Position numbers and translations under genes: made by a program | Part shown: piece by piece, positions 10,601 through 17,871 of the stretch | Numbering within the stretch: position 1 is the stretch's first letter | Layout of the letters: each line of letters starts with the position of its first letter | Notes under the pieces: model-generated | What the model was told of the DNA's origin: nothing | The model's input: the letters and a program-made list of their open reading frames with translations, nothing else | The model's database searches: none | Assembly: GCA_013152655.1 (NCBI GenBank) | Contig: JAADFW010000132.1 | Span: 1-58,641, forward strand | Length of the DNA: 58,641 nucleotides | Direction of reading: 5' to 3' | DNA from: Chlorobiota bacterium | GTDB taxonomy: Bacteria > Bacteroidota > Bacteroidia > Bacteroidales > B39-G9

Positions 10601-10705
10601 ATTTTTATATGGATAACTACATTTTTACTATATTTAATACTACTTTTTGATATACTTAAAAAATCTATTTCATTACTTGAATCTATAAAATTTAGAAAAA
10701 CTTAA
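7628..10705 (+). CDS. ABCG-like transporter with N-terminal TerB-like domain
   Basis: Half-size ABC transporter of the ABCG (ATPase first, membrane domain second) layout, 1025 residues. Residues 1-140 are helical and resemble a TerB-type domain; residues 150-240 are unassigned. The ATPase domain has Walker A GGSGVGKST (about 285), signature ISGGQRKR (about 391) and Walker B VLFVDEPTSG (about 413). Five hydrophobic helices follow at about 590-755. A charged, coiled-coil-rich stretch of about 210 residues comes next, then a last helix near 990. In ABCG proteins the loop before the last helix faces outside, so this insert may be periplasmic (inference). The substrate is unknown. Its neighbours are a lipoprotein/secreted pair on each side, suggesting a joint role in export or envelope maintenance. 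Confidence 0.9.
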   Translation: MSETILKALVKLFAIIANVNKDGISTNSRVIVESYLKAQLNQKQVEEYLKLFDEFIAVHHKGVSKKDNEKTRKRTSLNSVKVLKICQIINEELQQAQKVLVVLQLLEFIRYGEEITDKELDFIKTVAETFNISDEDYNNMNVFILDKFDNIPEKDKLLIINNNKDFVDEEVKHLYNENLKGQIAVLFVPTTNMYIFRYIGESDLYMNGHIVNLNTAYLFDKGSSIRSSKVSPIYYSDVVGEFLHSEIKEKIIFTAKDVEFRFKNSENGLHRFNFSEESGELIGIMGGSGVGKSTLLNVLNGNLIPNSGQILINGLDLHKDKDKLEGVIGFIPQDDLLIEELTVFQNLYYNAKLCFKNFTNQEISDAVLKVLEDLDLIAIKELTVGSPLNKFISGGQRKRLNIALELIREPSVLFVDEPTSGLSSMDSEMVMDLLKEQTLKGKLVIINIHQPSSDIYKMFDKLMIMDKGGYVIYYGNPIDAVIYFKTMTNHVNAHVSECITCGNVNPEQVLQIAESKVVNEYGKLTRIRKISPIEWYNLYQKNIETKHQINDSKEELPENHFKVPSKITQFKIFSIRNILSKLTDKQYLLINFLEAPVLAIILAFFTKYIKGTANNPNAYIFSENDNLPIYLFMSIVVALFIGLTVSAEEIIKDLKILQRESFLNLSKFSYINSKVVVLFAISAIQTLSFVIIGNFILEIKGMVLTYWLVLFTTAAFANMLGLIISASLKSVVTIYILIPFILVPELLLSGTMVKFEKLHKSLASYKHVPFVGDIMTSRWAYEAMVVREFKNNKFEKIFFATEQKMSEAAYKYTFLIPALNTKISECENNLNNAEKTNENKYNLHIIKNGFKEIAQTYHAENKINLKNINPEKFDEKQAIELKKYLMAAKKFYIHEYGKYSNIKDEKFEKLIKELKSKEKIDKLKQDYYNKSLASFVLNKQELLKIKETKDGFVQLMEPIFHIPESPFGRAHFYAPVKKIGNYYINTFWFNIIFIWITTFLLYLILLFDILKKSISLLESIKFRKT

Positions 10706-10774
10706 TAATTCTTAAAAATGAACACATACTTATAAAATATTCAAATTCATTGAGAATTCAGTTAATATATATAT

Positions 10775-10782
10775 TATTTTTG
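10775..10782 (+). promoter_or_regulatory. putative promoter of the A'-B' pair
   Basis: TATTTTTG matches the TAnnTTTG -7 box, with a TTG at 10750-10752, 22 bases upstream (ideal is 19-21). It sits in the 116-base gap between the ABC transporter and lipoprotein A', suggesting that the second pair can be transcribed on its own. Confidence 0.45.
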
Positions 10783-10821
10783 TTTAATTAATTTACTAAT
10801 ACCTTCCAAAAATTAATCTTT

Positions 10822-11649
10822 ATGAATAAAATTTTTAAATACACTAGCAGGTTTTTTATTTCATGTCTTATAGTAGTTGCTATTTCGTGTGCAACCGACA
10901 ATAAACCAAAAGGTACAGACAATGCAGTACAGCATGAGCAAAAACAAATAAACAAATCAAATGTAACTTATAAACTTCCATCACCTGTGGAATTATACAT
11001 TTTCTTAAAAGAACATAAAATTCCTTACGACAATTCAAATTTGAATAAAATTGAAAATGTATCGAAATACTATACAAATTACAGTAAATATGTAAACTTT
11101 GGGATATACGCATCAGACCTTGCATATTCAACAGTATATGAAGATCAGCAACAATCTTTTCTTTATTTTTCTACAGTTAAAACTTTAGCTGATGAATTAG
11201 GATTTGCCGAAGGATTTGATGAAATTGCTGCTAAGCGAATTGAGCAGAACTCATTTAATTCTGATTCATTATATCAGATTGCTACCGATGCTTATTGGGA
11301 AGCTTGTATATATTTAGAAGATTTGGGACAAACCAGTGAGTTAGCCCTGATAGTTGCAGGTGGATGGATTGAAAGTGCCTACCTTGCTGAAAAGAGCATA
11401 AAAGAATTTAAAGAAAATGATCCATCAATAATTCGCATAGCAGAACAACAAATTTTATTAGAAAATTTAATTGAATATCTTGAAAACGAAAATAATCAGA
11501 ATGTTCAAAAAGTTTTAGGCTTATTGAAAGAGCTACAAGAAAAATTTGATATTCTTTATGATAACGAAGACAATGTTATTATTACCAAGGAACAATTTAA
11601 TATCATAGCTAAAGAAATTGATCGTGTAAGAAACGAATTAATAAAATAA
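10822..11649 (+). CDS. lipoprotein A' (paralogue of lipoprotein A)
   Basis: Predicted lipoprotein: signal peptide with a cysteine in VAISCAT (near residue 24) and a hydrophilic tether, then a helical domain of about 220 residues. It aligns end to end with the protein at 6124: PSPVEL, KYYTN, NFGIYASDLAY, SFLYFST, DELGF.EGFDE, GGWIES, and the shared C-terminal RNELIK/RTELIN. The pair most likely arose by duplication of a two-gene unit, because the following gene is also duplicated. Divergence is too great for a recent event. Function unknown; probably periplasm-facing and associated with the ABC transporter just upstream. Confidence 0.82.
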   Translation: MNKIFKYTSRFFISCLIVVAISCATDNKPKGTDNAVQHEQKQINKSNVTYKLPSPVELYIFLKEHKIPYDNSNLNKIENVSKYYTNYSKYVNFGIYASDLAYSTVYEDQQQSFLYFSTVKTLADELGFAEGFDEIAAKRIEQNSFNSDSLYQIATDAYWEACIYLEDLGQTSELALIVAGGWIESAYLAEKSIKEFKENDPSIIRIAEQQILLENLIEYLENENNQNVQKVLGLLKELQEKFDILYDNEDNVIITKEQFNIIAKEIDRVRNELIK

Positions 11650-11684
11650 TTAAATATATACTAAAATACTCAAAGCTTATTATA

Positions 11685-12296
11685 ATGAAATCATTAATTA
11701 TTAATCTACTAACAATTCTTTTCATACTTTTCATATATACCGGTAATACATATGCACAGCGTTGCGGCAAAAAGAAACTTTGCAATATTGAGTTAAACGA
11801 CAGATATGATTATAGAGGACAATCAACTTATGCTGAATTATATCCGGGTGATACCATCCGTACAAAAATAGTAGTATATGGTGCTCAGCTATATGACATT
11901 TTTGCTTGTGGAGACCCTGCTTTAGGTGCTGTTGAGTTTAATGTGATAAAACAAACTCGAAAATATAGAAAAGTTATTGAAGACATACAGGAACATGAGC
12001 AAATAAATTATAAATTAGACGAATATGGTGACTATGTTTATGATGAATATGGTGACTATATTGAGACAGGCCGAGAAACTGTAAGTGATACAACATGGAA
12101 AAAAGAACGTTATATTGAAGAAAAAATATTATTCAATAGTTTAAACAATAAAGAAAACAGTAATCGCTGGACAAAGGCTGCAAAAAAAACAGAAACTTTA
12201 GTCATTGAAGTTATTGTTCCTGATAATGCTTCAGAAGGTTGTCTTGACCTTTTCATAGGACACAGATCAAAACAGCAAGGTTCGTTTAAACGTTAA
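11685..12296 (+). CDS. secreted protein B' (paralogue of secreted protein B)
   Basis: Exported protein with signal peptide (residues 1-24, ending TYAQ) and a mature part starting CGKKKLC. Cysteines in FACGDP and EGCLDLFIG match those of the protein at 6987. Overall length is the same (203 against 204 residues). A 24-base near-perfect tandem duplication encodes two copies of DEYGDY at about residues 112-125. It is 35 bases downstream of lipoprotein A', repeating the A-B order. Function unknown. Confidence 0.8.
   Translation: MKSLIINLLTILFILFIYTGNTYAQRCGKKKLCNIELNDRYDYRGQSTYAELYPGDTIRTKIVVYGAQLYDIFACGDPALGAVEFNVIKQTRKYRKVIEDIQEHEQINYKLDEYGDYVYDEYGDYIETGRETVSDTTWKKERYIEEKILFNSLNNKENSNRWTKAAKKTETLVIEVIVPDNASEGCLDLFIGHRSKQQGSFKR
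12018..12059 (+). repeat. 24-base tandem duplication inside B'
   Basis: The 18 bases at 12018-12035 recur at 12042-12059 with one change (C to T at a third codon position). The period is 24 bases, so the reading frame is kept, and the encoded motif DEYGDY is repeated. It is a small in-frame slippage product; the matching region of B has a looser version. Confidence 0.75.
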
Positions 12297-12440
12297 TGTT
12301 ATTATTCATTAACTCTTTTTATACACTATTTTCGTTTATGCTAAATAATTAAATTATTGTTAAGTTAGGACAAATAGTTTATTTGGGCCTCTATTCGGAG
12401 TATCTTTAATTTAATTTCCTATCTAAAATATTGTATTTTT

Positions 12441-12689
12441 ATGAAAACTAATACCATAAAATTCACGCTTTATTCTGTGGCAATTTTCTTTTTATTATCA
12501 ATTACTGCATGTAATAACAGTAATAAACATGCTAAAGAAACAGCAAAGCAAGAAGCTGTAGAACACGAACATAAAGTAGAAAATGCTAAATACCAATGCC
12601 CTATGAAATGCGAAGAAGACAAAACTTATAATAAAAAAGGCAAATGTCCGGTTTGTGGAATGGATTTAAAAGAAGTTAAGAACATTTAG
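12441..12689 (+). CDS. heavy-metal-binding-domain (HMBD) lipoprotein
   Basis: Small lipoprotein of 82 residues. A signal peptide with lipobox ends in ITAC near residue 24. A His/Lys/Glu-rich linker follows (EHEHKVE), then the HMBD-type motif YQCPMKC...CPVCGMDL. That motif is found in copper- and zinc-handling proteins and at the N-termini of some CusB/CopA-type proteins. It probably binds Cu or Zn at the periplasmic face. No efflux pump is adjacent, so its partner is elsewhere. It converges on the MBL gene at 12731. Confidence 0.87.
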   Translation: MKTNTIKFTLYSVAIFFLLSITACNNSNKHAKETAKQEAVEHEHKVENAKYQCPMKCEEDKTYNKKGKCPVCGMDLKEVKNI

Positions 12690-12695
12690 TATTTA

Positions 12696-12721
12696 TTAAA
12701 ACATACTTCATTTTGTTTTAA
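12696..12721. terminator. possible AT-rich terminator between convergent genes
   Basis: TTAAAACA pairs with TGTTTTAA (8 bp, 10-base loop), followed on the plus strand by a pyrimidine-rich tail TCTCTTTTCTT. It lies in the 41-base gap between two convergent genes, which fits the position of a terminator, but the stem has almost no G-C pairs. Confidence 0.4.
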
Positions 12722-12730
12722 TCTCTTTTC

Positions 12731-13579
12731 TTATTGTTCAAAATAATCCTTCAAAGAATAAAAATCTTTTACCCTAATACCCTTTTCAGTCATTTGTAAA
12801 TTACAGCATTCATGATATAAATCGTGTTCAAAGAAAATTAAATAATTATCCTCAACTGCCTTATTTAAAAATACTTCCTTTTCTTCAAGAGTTGTTAAAG
12901 GAAACATATCGTAACTCATTATGTATGGAAGAGGAATATGAGCATAAGTAGGCAATAAATCACCAGCATATACAATAGTTTTATTACCTGTATGTATGTG
13001 AGGAATTACCTGTCCGGTAGTATGTCCATTGAATAATTTCAGCTTAATCCCGGGATATATTTCATCATTATTCTGTATTAGTTTCAACTGTCCGCTTTCC
13101 TGAATTGGCAAAATGTTTTCTTTTAAGAATGAAGCTTTCTCCCTGTTGTTTGGCTTAACAGCATTATCCCACTGTTGTTTCGATGTCCAATAAATTGCAT
13201 TTTTAAACGTTGGTTCTAATTGCGTTCTGTCTTTATTATATTTTATACTTCCCCCACAATGGTCAAAATGCAAATGAGTTAAAATCATGTCAGTAATATC
13301 GTCTGTTTTATAACCAACTTTAGCCAAAGATTGTTCTAATGAATAATCCCCATTTAAATAATAATGCTTTAAGAATTTTTCATTTTGCTTTGTTCCTATT
13401 CCATTGTCAATAAGGATTAACCTGTTTGCTGTTTTTATTAATAAACATCGCATCGATAAATTAATAAGATTATTTTGATCGGCAGGATACAGCTTATTCC
13501 ACATTACTTTTGGAACAACACCAAACATAGCACCCCCATCTAATTTTAAATTTCCTGTTTCAATTGAATAAAATTTCAT
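12731..13579 (-). CDS. MBL-fold metallo-hydrolase
   Basis: Metallo-beta-lactamase-fold hydrolase of 282 residues. The zinc-binding HxHxDH motif is present as THLHFDH at about residues 99-105. A second histidine occurs in FNGHTTGQ, the bridging aspartate probably in YAGDLLPT, and the last histidine in FEHD. This arrangement fits the lactonase-like branch (quorum-quenching lactonase relatives), but the substrate cannot be told from sequence. No signal peptide, so cytoplasmic. It stands alone between a convergent HMBD gene and the divergent mpl gene. Confidence 0.88.
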   Translation of the reverse strand: MKFYSIETGNLKLDGGAMFGVVPKVMWNKLYPADQNNLINLSMRCLLIKTANRLILIDNGIGTKQNEKFLKHYYLNGDYSLEQSLAKVGYKTDDITDMILTHLHFDHCGGSIKYNKDRTQLEPTFKNAIYWTSKQQWDNAVKPNNREKASFLKENILPIQESGQLKLIQNNDEIYPGIKLKLFNGHTTGQVIPHIHTGNKTIVYAGDLLPTYAHIPLPYIMSYDMFPLTTLEEKEVFLNKAVEDNYLIFFEHDLYHECCNLQMTEKGIRVKDFYSLKDYFEQ

Positions 13580-13784
13580 CTGTTTATTTTTTAAATTTTC
13601 AATAGTTTGATAAACCGCATGATGAAAATAATCATTTACATATATGCTTTTTAATCATACTTGTTTCAACAATTTTTATTTTATAACTACTTTTAGAATA
13701 TTTTTACAACAATAACAAATATACAGTTTTAAACATTTGTTTTATTTATTCAATCATTCAAATTTGATTTAAACAATCTATTAA

Positions 13785-15143
13785 ATGAAAATTCATTTTA
13801 TTTCAATTGGCGGTGCAGTTATGCACAATTTAGCTATAGCATTATATAATAAAGGTTATCATATAAGCGGATCAGACGATGAGATTTTTAATCCGGCAAA
13901 AGACCGTTTAAAAAAAACAGGAATATTACCAGAAAAACAAGGCTGGTATCCTGAAAAAATAACAAAAAATTTAGATGCAGTTATTTTAGGAATGCATGCA
14001 AAAGAAAATAATCCTGAATTGCTTCAGGCTAAAAAACTTAATCTTAAAATATATTCTTTCCCCGAATATTTATATGAACAAACAAAGAGTAAAACAAGAG
14101 TTGTTCTTGGCGGTAGCCACGGTAAAACTACAATTACTTCAATGGTAATGCATGTTTTAAAATACAATAATATAGAATTTGATTATATGGTTGGTGCCCA
14201 GTTAAAAGGATTTGATACGATGGTGGGCTTATCAAATGATTCTAAAATTGCTATTTTTGAAGGTGATGAATATTTGTCTTCAGCTATTGATAAACGGCCA
14301 AAATTTCATTTATATAAACCCCATATAGCACTATTAAGCGGAATTGCATGGGACCATATTAATGTTTTTCCAAGTTTTGAAAATTATGTTTACCAGTTTA
14401 AACAATTTATAAATGTAATTGAGGATGAAGGAATATTATTTTATTACAAAAACGATACTGAATTACAAAAACTAATTGAAACAAATAATAACAATATACG
14501 TGTATTTCCATATGAATCGCATCCGGCTATTGTTTCAAATAACTTGACATATTTAATAAATGGTGAACATGAAATTCCTATTACGGTTTTTGGCGATCAT
14601 AATTTACAAAACATACAGGGAGCAAAATTAGTTTGTAATGCTTTAGGTATTAATGATAATAAGTTTTATGAAGCAATTAGCCTTTTTAAGGGTGCTTCAA
14701 AGCGATTGCAAATATTAAAAACTACAAAAAACAGTACAATTTTTCTCGATTTTGCTCATGCACCATCAAAATTGAAAGCAACCATTAGTGCAGTAAAAAA
14801 ACAATATCCGAAAAAAAAACTCATAGCATGCATGGAACTTCATACTTACAGTAGTTTAAATAAAACATTTTTAAAATACTATAATCTATCAATGAATCAG
14901 GCAGATATAGCAATTGTATTTTTTAATCCTGAAGCTATTAAACTCAAGAATTTAGAACCTCTTTCAAAACAAGATATTAATAAAGCTTTTGGAAAACAAG
15001 ATTTACAAATTTTTAATAAACCAGATGAACTAATACATTTTTTGAACAAACAAGAATTAACTAACAGCAATTTACTCTTTATGAGTTCAGGTAATTTTGC
15101 CGGAATTAATTTAAAAGAACTTTCAAATAAATTATTGAGTTAA
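13785..15143 (+). CDS. mpl: Mpl-type Mur ligase (UDP-MurNAc tripeptide ligase)
   Basis: Cytoplasmic Mur ligase of 452 residues that in its family joins recycled L-Ala-gamma-D-Glu-meso-DAP to UDP-MurNAc, saving murein peptides. The N-terminal Rossmann-like domain starts IHFISIGGAVMHNLA. The ATP-binding P-loop is GGSHGKTT near residue 110. The central-domain signatures FEGDEY and SGIAWDHINVFPSF fit Mpl better than MurC, as does the short overall length. The C-terminal ligase domain starts near residue 315 (FLDFAHAPSKLKA). It stands alone between an MBL hydrolase and a TonB protein gene, so its role rests on the family, not context. Confidence 0.88.
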   Translation: MKIHFISIGGAVMHNLAIALYNKGYHISGSDDEIFNPAKDRLKKTGILPEKQGWYPEKITKNLDAVILGMHAKENNPELLQAKKLNLKIYSFPEYLYEQTKSKTRVVLGGSHGKTTITSMVMHVLKYNNIEFDYMVGAQLKGFDTMVGLSNDSKIAIFEGDEYLSSAIDKRPKFHLYKPHIALLSGIAWDHINVFPSFENYVYQFKQFINVIEDEGILFYYKNDTELQKLIETNNNNIRVFPYESHPAIVSNNLTYLINGEHEIPITVFGDHNLQNIQGAKLVCNALGINDNKFYEAISLFKGASKRLQILKTTKNSTIFLDFAHAPSKLKATISAVKKQYPKKKLIACMELHTYSSLNKTFLKYYNLSMNQADIAIVFFNPEAIKLKNLEPLSKQDINKAFGKQDLQIFNKPDELIHFLNKQELTNSNLLFMSSGNFAGINLKELSNKLLS

Positions 15144-15237
15144 TTAAAATTGTTTTCTTCATGCTTGTTTCATTATTACACACTGATTATTATTAATATT
15201 CGGCCCAATAACTAAATTTTTATAGTTTAAAAATAAT

Positions 15238-15245
15238 TATATTTG
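15238..15245 (+). promoter_or_regulatory. putative -7 promoter box of the TonB gene
   Basis: TATATTTG matches TAnnTTTG exactly and lies 48 bases before the start at 15294, giving a leader of about 40 bases. No convincing -33 box. Confidence 0.45.
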
Positions 15246-15293
15246 AAAATTCTTGTAGAAATTGTTAATTTTATAGTCCTAAATTAAAAAAAA

Positions 15294-15974
15294 ATGGAAT
15301 TAAAAAAATCACCCGAAGTTGACCTGGAAAAAAATAGAGGTATCTATTTACAAATTGGTTTTGTTGTTTCTTTAGCAATTGTTTTAATTGCTTTTGAATG
15401 GACAAGCTCAAAAGGAGAAGTTGCCGGCCTTGGAAACCTTGGCGACATGGCCATTGAAGAAGAGATTATTCCCATTACAAGACAAGAAGAAGTAAAACCT
15501 CCTCCTCCTCCTCCTCCTCCGAAAGTAACTGAAGTTTTAAACATTGTTGAAGACGATGTTGAAATTGAAGATGAATTGGAGATTGAAGAATCAGAAGCTG
15601 ACGAAGAAACTCAAATTGAAATGGTTGACATGGATGATGAAGAAGATGCAGCAGAAGATCAAGTATTTTTTATTGTTGAAGATATGCCACAATTTCCGGG
15701 TGGAGATGCAGCATTACAAAATTATATTGCAACACATGTTGTTTATCCTGAAATAGCAAAAGAGAATGGTATTACAGGAAGAGTTTTTGTTCGTTTTGAA
15801 GTTAACAGAAAAGGAAAAGTTGATAAAGTTTCTGTTGTACGTGGAGTTGATCCATCACTTGATAAAGCAGCTATTGATGTTATAAAACAACTACCTGACT
15901 GGTCGCCTGGCAAGCAAAGAGGAAAACCTGTTAATGTTTGGTACACAGCTCCAATTAACTTTGTGTTAAATTAA
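15294..15974 (+). CDS. TonB-family energy transducer
   Basis: Inner-membrane-anchored TonB-like protein, 226 residues, that would couple proton motive force to outer-membrane receptors. A cytoplasmic N-terminus precedes one membrane helix (about residues 17-36). A run of eight prolines follows at 69-76. Next comes a very acidic stretch (about 84-130, many Glu/Asp) and a TonB C-terminal domain (about 140-226) with YPEIAKENGITGRVFVRFEV and VNVWYTAPINF. In Bacteroidota such acid-rich TonB proteins are common. No ExbB/ExbD is adjacent. A strong terminator follows at once, so the gene is probably transcribed alone. Confidence 0.93.
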   Translation: MELKKSPEVDLEKNRGIYLQIGFVVSLAIVLIAFEWTSSKGEVAGLGNLGDMAIEEEIIPITRQEEVKPPPPPPPPKVTEVLNIVEDDVEIEDELEIEESEADEETQIEMVDMDDEEDAAEDQVFFIVEDMPQFPGGDAALQNYIATHVVYPEIAKENGITGRVFVRFEVNRKGKVDKVSVVRGVDPSLDKAAIDVIKQLPDWSPGKQRGKPVNVWYTAPINFVLN

Positions 15975-15995
15975 AATATAAAATTAAATATAAGA

Positions 15996-16030
15996 AAGCC
16001 GTATTAAAAATTCTTAATGCGGCTTTTTTG
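15996..16030 (+). terminator. Rho-independent terminator of the TonB gene
   Basis: AAGCCGTATTAA (15996-16007) pairs with TTAATGCGGCTT (16014-16025) over 12 bp with one G-U pair and a 6-base loop, followed by a T-rich tail. It starts 22 bases after the TonB stop codon. Confidence 0.88.
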
Positions 16031-16037
16031 TTTTGCA

Positions 16038-16068
16038 GGTAAATTAGTTTTGTCAAAAGTAGTTTACC
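16038..16068. promoter_or_regulatory. 31-base imperfect palindrome, possible operator
   Basis: From GGTAAA to TTTACC, 13 of 15 base pairs around a single central base are complementary, with TTTTG/CAAAA as the inner arms. It lies just past the TonB terminator and about 150 bases before the small exported protein gene. It could bind a dimeric regulator or fold as a hairpin; the sequence alone does not decide. Confidence 0.4.
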
Positions 16069-16078
16069 ATGTTCCATA

Positions 16079-16104
16079 ATGTACGTCACTGTACATATTC
16101 GTAC
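16079..16104. promoter_or_regulatory. GTAC motifs at exact 10-base spacing, possible operator
   Basis: GTAC occurs at 16081, 16091 and 16101. The first two form a perfect inverted repeat, ATGTAC-6 bases-GTACAT (16079-16096). One helical turn between repeats is what a protein binding one face of DNA needs. The gene at 16222 is the nearest downstream gene. Confidence 0.45.
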
Positions 16105-16221
16105 ACTTATTATGTATTTTAAACAACACGACGACCCATGTATTCATCTAATTATATGATATTTATAAACTTTGGCATACACATTGCAATTAGACTTTTA
16201 AATAATTTAAAATAAAACAAA

Positions 16222-16602
16222 ATGAAAACAAAAAATATAAATATACGAATTGCCAAAAAGATTTTTATAGCTTTACTAATAGTACTTACTGTTAATGTTT
16301 TTGCTAATAAAAAAAATAACTCAAAAACAACAAATACTAAAAAAAATGTAACTACTTCATTGTATAAAAATAAAGAAAAAGAAGCCCCTTCTTCTAATCT
16401 AAAATGGATGAATGAAGAAATTGAAAAAGAGCTAATAGTTGAAGATATAACTGAAAACTATACAAGTGCACTTTGGAATATTGAAGCTTGCGAGCCTGAA
16501 CTTACAGTTGAAGAATACAAACCAACCGAAGAACTTATTCCTGCATGGATGAATATTGAAATTGAACCAGAATTAGAAGTAACAAATCTTACAATAGAAT
16601 AA
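16222..16602 (+). CDS. small exported protein with acidic W/E repeats
   Basis: Protein of 126 residues with no assigned function. Residues 1-28 form a signal peptide or N-terminal anchor (ending VNVFA). A Lys/Asn/Thr-rich linker follows. The rest holds three degenerate units of roughly 20-25 residues built around a tryptophan and an E-x-E-L-x-V core: WMNEEIEKELIVED, LWNIEACEPELTVEE and WMNIEIEPELEVTN. Small secreted proteins with such WM/ELxxE repeats occur in other Bacteroidota, but I know of no studied member. It is transcribed alone, behind a palindromic region and before a bidirectional terminator, so it is probably regulated separately. Confidence 0.75.
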   Translation: MKTKNINIRIAKKIFIALLIVLTVNVFANKKNNSKTTNTKKNVTTSLYKNKEKEAPSSNLKWMNEEIEKELIVEDITENYTSALWNIEACEPELTVEEYKPTEELIPAWMNIEIEPELEVTNLTIE

Positions 16603-16645
16603 AAAGGTTCAATTTAAATTCTATATACATTCCATTTAACAAATT

Positions 16646-16670
16646 AAATGCTCCTCAAAAGGGAGCATTT
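16646..16670. terminator. bidirectional terminator between convergent genes
   Basis: AAATGCTCC (16646-16654) pairs perfectly with GGAGCATTT (16662-16670), loop of 7. A/T tails on both sides let it work in both directions. The last bases overlap the stop codon of the minus-strand metal exporter gene. Confidence 0.78.
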
Positions 16671-17697
16671 ATAATTTGAATAAATTAAGAACAATCCCAA
16701 CTATTAATGCAACAATTATATTTACTCCTTTCATAGCAAAAAAGCTCTTTCTTGATTCAGCTAACAATGGGATAGCTCCATGTCCGTCTTGTACAATTGA
16801 ATTTACAAGTAAAATACTAAACGGAATAGTGTGACTAATAAATAAAGAAATAAAGACAATATGAGGCCCTGATTCAGGAATTATTCCAATTAAAACAGCA
16901 ATTATTAAAATTAAAAAATAATTATTTTTTATCCATGCTTCAATATCTAAAAAGTTTTCAAGAAAATGAATGAAAATAAGGGCTCCAAAAATCCATAAAA
17001 ATATTTTAAGCAAATGCCTTTTTATTACATGCTTCCATATATGCTCTTCTAAAAAATGATCAGGTACAGTTATAACAATTAAAAAACCAATAAAAGAAGC
17101 AATAAAGTAAATTGATTTTTCCCAATCCCATTCATATGGCCCTTTAATTCCAAAACCCAACAAAAACAAAAATAATAGTCCCCCAATACTGAAAAAGAAT
17201 CGTAATGAACTAAAATTAAATAATTGCCTTATGATTGTATTTTTGTCGAAACATACACAATTATTATCATGCTTAAAATTCAGATGATTTTCTGATAGAA
17301 CCATCAATGTCTTATTTTTATTAAACAGGTTTATTATAAACCCGGTAAGAATAGCAATAACAAAAATTGAAAGGCTAATTATTAGTGCGGTTTTTGGTAT
17401 CATAGAAAACATAATAAACGCTTCATCTCCTGAAGTAGCTATCATTACGGTAACCAATGCTGCAAAATTGATAATCTTATGAGAATATAGTGAAACGGCT
17501 GTAAATGTTCCGAGACAACCGGGAATTATTCCTAACAGAGCGGCAAAAATTACTTGCAGCCACTTTGATTTTTTTATTGGAATACTCCACTTCCCGTTTG
17601 TTAAAACTGTTGCATATTCAATAACCATCATCATAACCATAACAAAACTGGTTATTAAAATAGTTTGTTGTAATATATTAAAATAAGTATTCTGCAT
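16669..17697 (-). CDS. 10-TM putative heavy-metal/manganese exporter
   Basis: Inner-membrane protein, 342 residues, about ten hydrophobic helices in two halves joined by a hydrophilic loop (about residues 125-150) containing HDNNCVCFDK. Signature stretches are IPGCLGTFTAVSLYSH, ATSGDEAFIMFSMIPK and, in the second half, IPESGPHIVFISLF and DGHGAIPLLAESRKSF. The conserved GDEAF and DGHGAIPLLAESR motifs match the family known as putative manganese transporter / ArsP_2 10-TM heavy-metal exporter. Which metal it moves is not shown here. A -7 box lies 65 bases upstream. It converges on the small repeat protein gene. Confidence 0.82.
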   Translation of the reverse strand: MQNTYFNILQQTILITSFVMVMMMVIEYATVLTNGKWSIPIKKSKWLQVIFAALLGIIPGCLGTFTAVSLYSHKIINFAALVTVMIATSGDEAFIMFSMIPKTALIISLSIFVIAILTGFIINLFNKNKTLMVLSENHLNFKHDNNCVCFDKNTIIRQLFNFSSLRFFFSIGGLLFLFLLGFGIKGPYEWDWEKSIYFIASFIGFLIVITVPDHFLEEHIWKHVIKRHLLKIFLWIFGALIFIHFLENFLDIEAWIKNNYFLILIIAVLIGIIPESGPHIVFISLFISHTIPFSILLVNSIVQDGHGAIPLLAESRKSFFAMKGVNIIVALIVGIVLNLFKL

Positions 17698-17761
17698 TTA
17701 ATCAATAATTTAAAGAAACAATTTCTAACTAAATGTATTCTGAGGCTTTAAATAAATTTCA

Positions 17762-17769
17762 CAAAACTA
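17762..17769 (-). promoter_or_regulatory. putative -7 promoter box of the metal exporter gene
   Basis: On the minus strand the bases read TAGTTTTG, a match to TAnnTTTG, 64 bases upstream of the start codon at 17697. No clear -33 element. Confidence 0.35.
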
Positions 17770-17871
17770 AATGTAAAGTAAAGAATGAATTATAATATAA
17801 AAAAATGATTTGCTTATTGCTTTAAAAAAGTATAATTTAATTTATTTAATTAACATCATAATCTTAACAAA

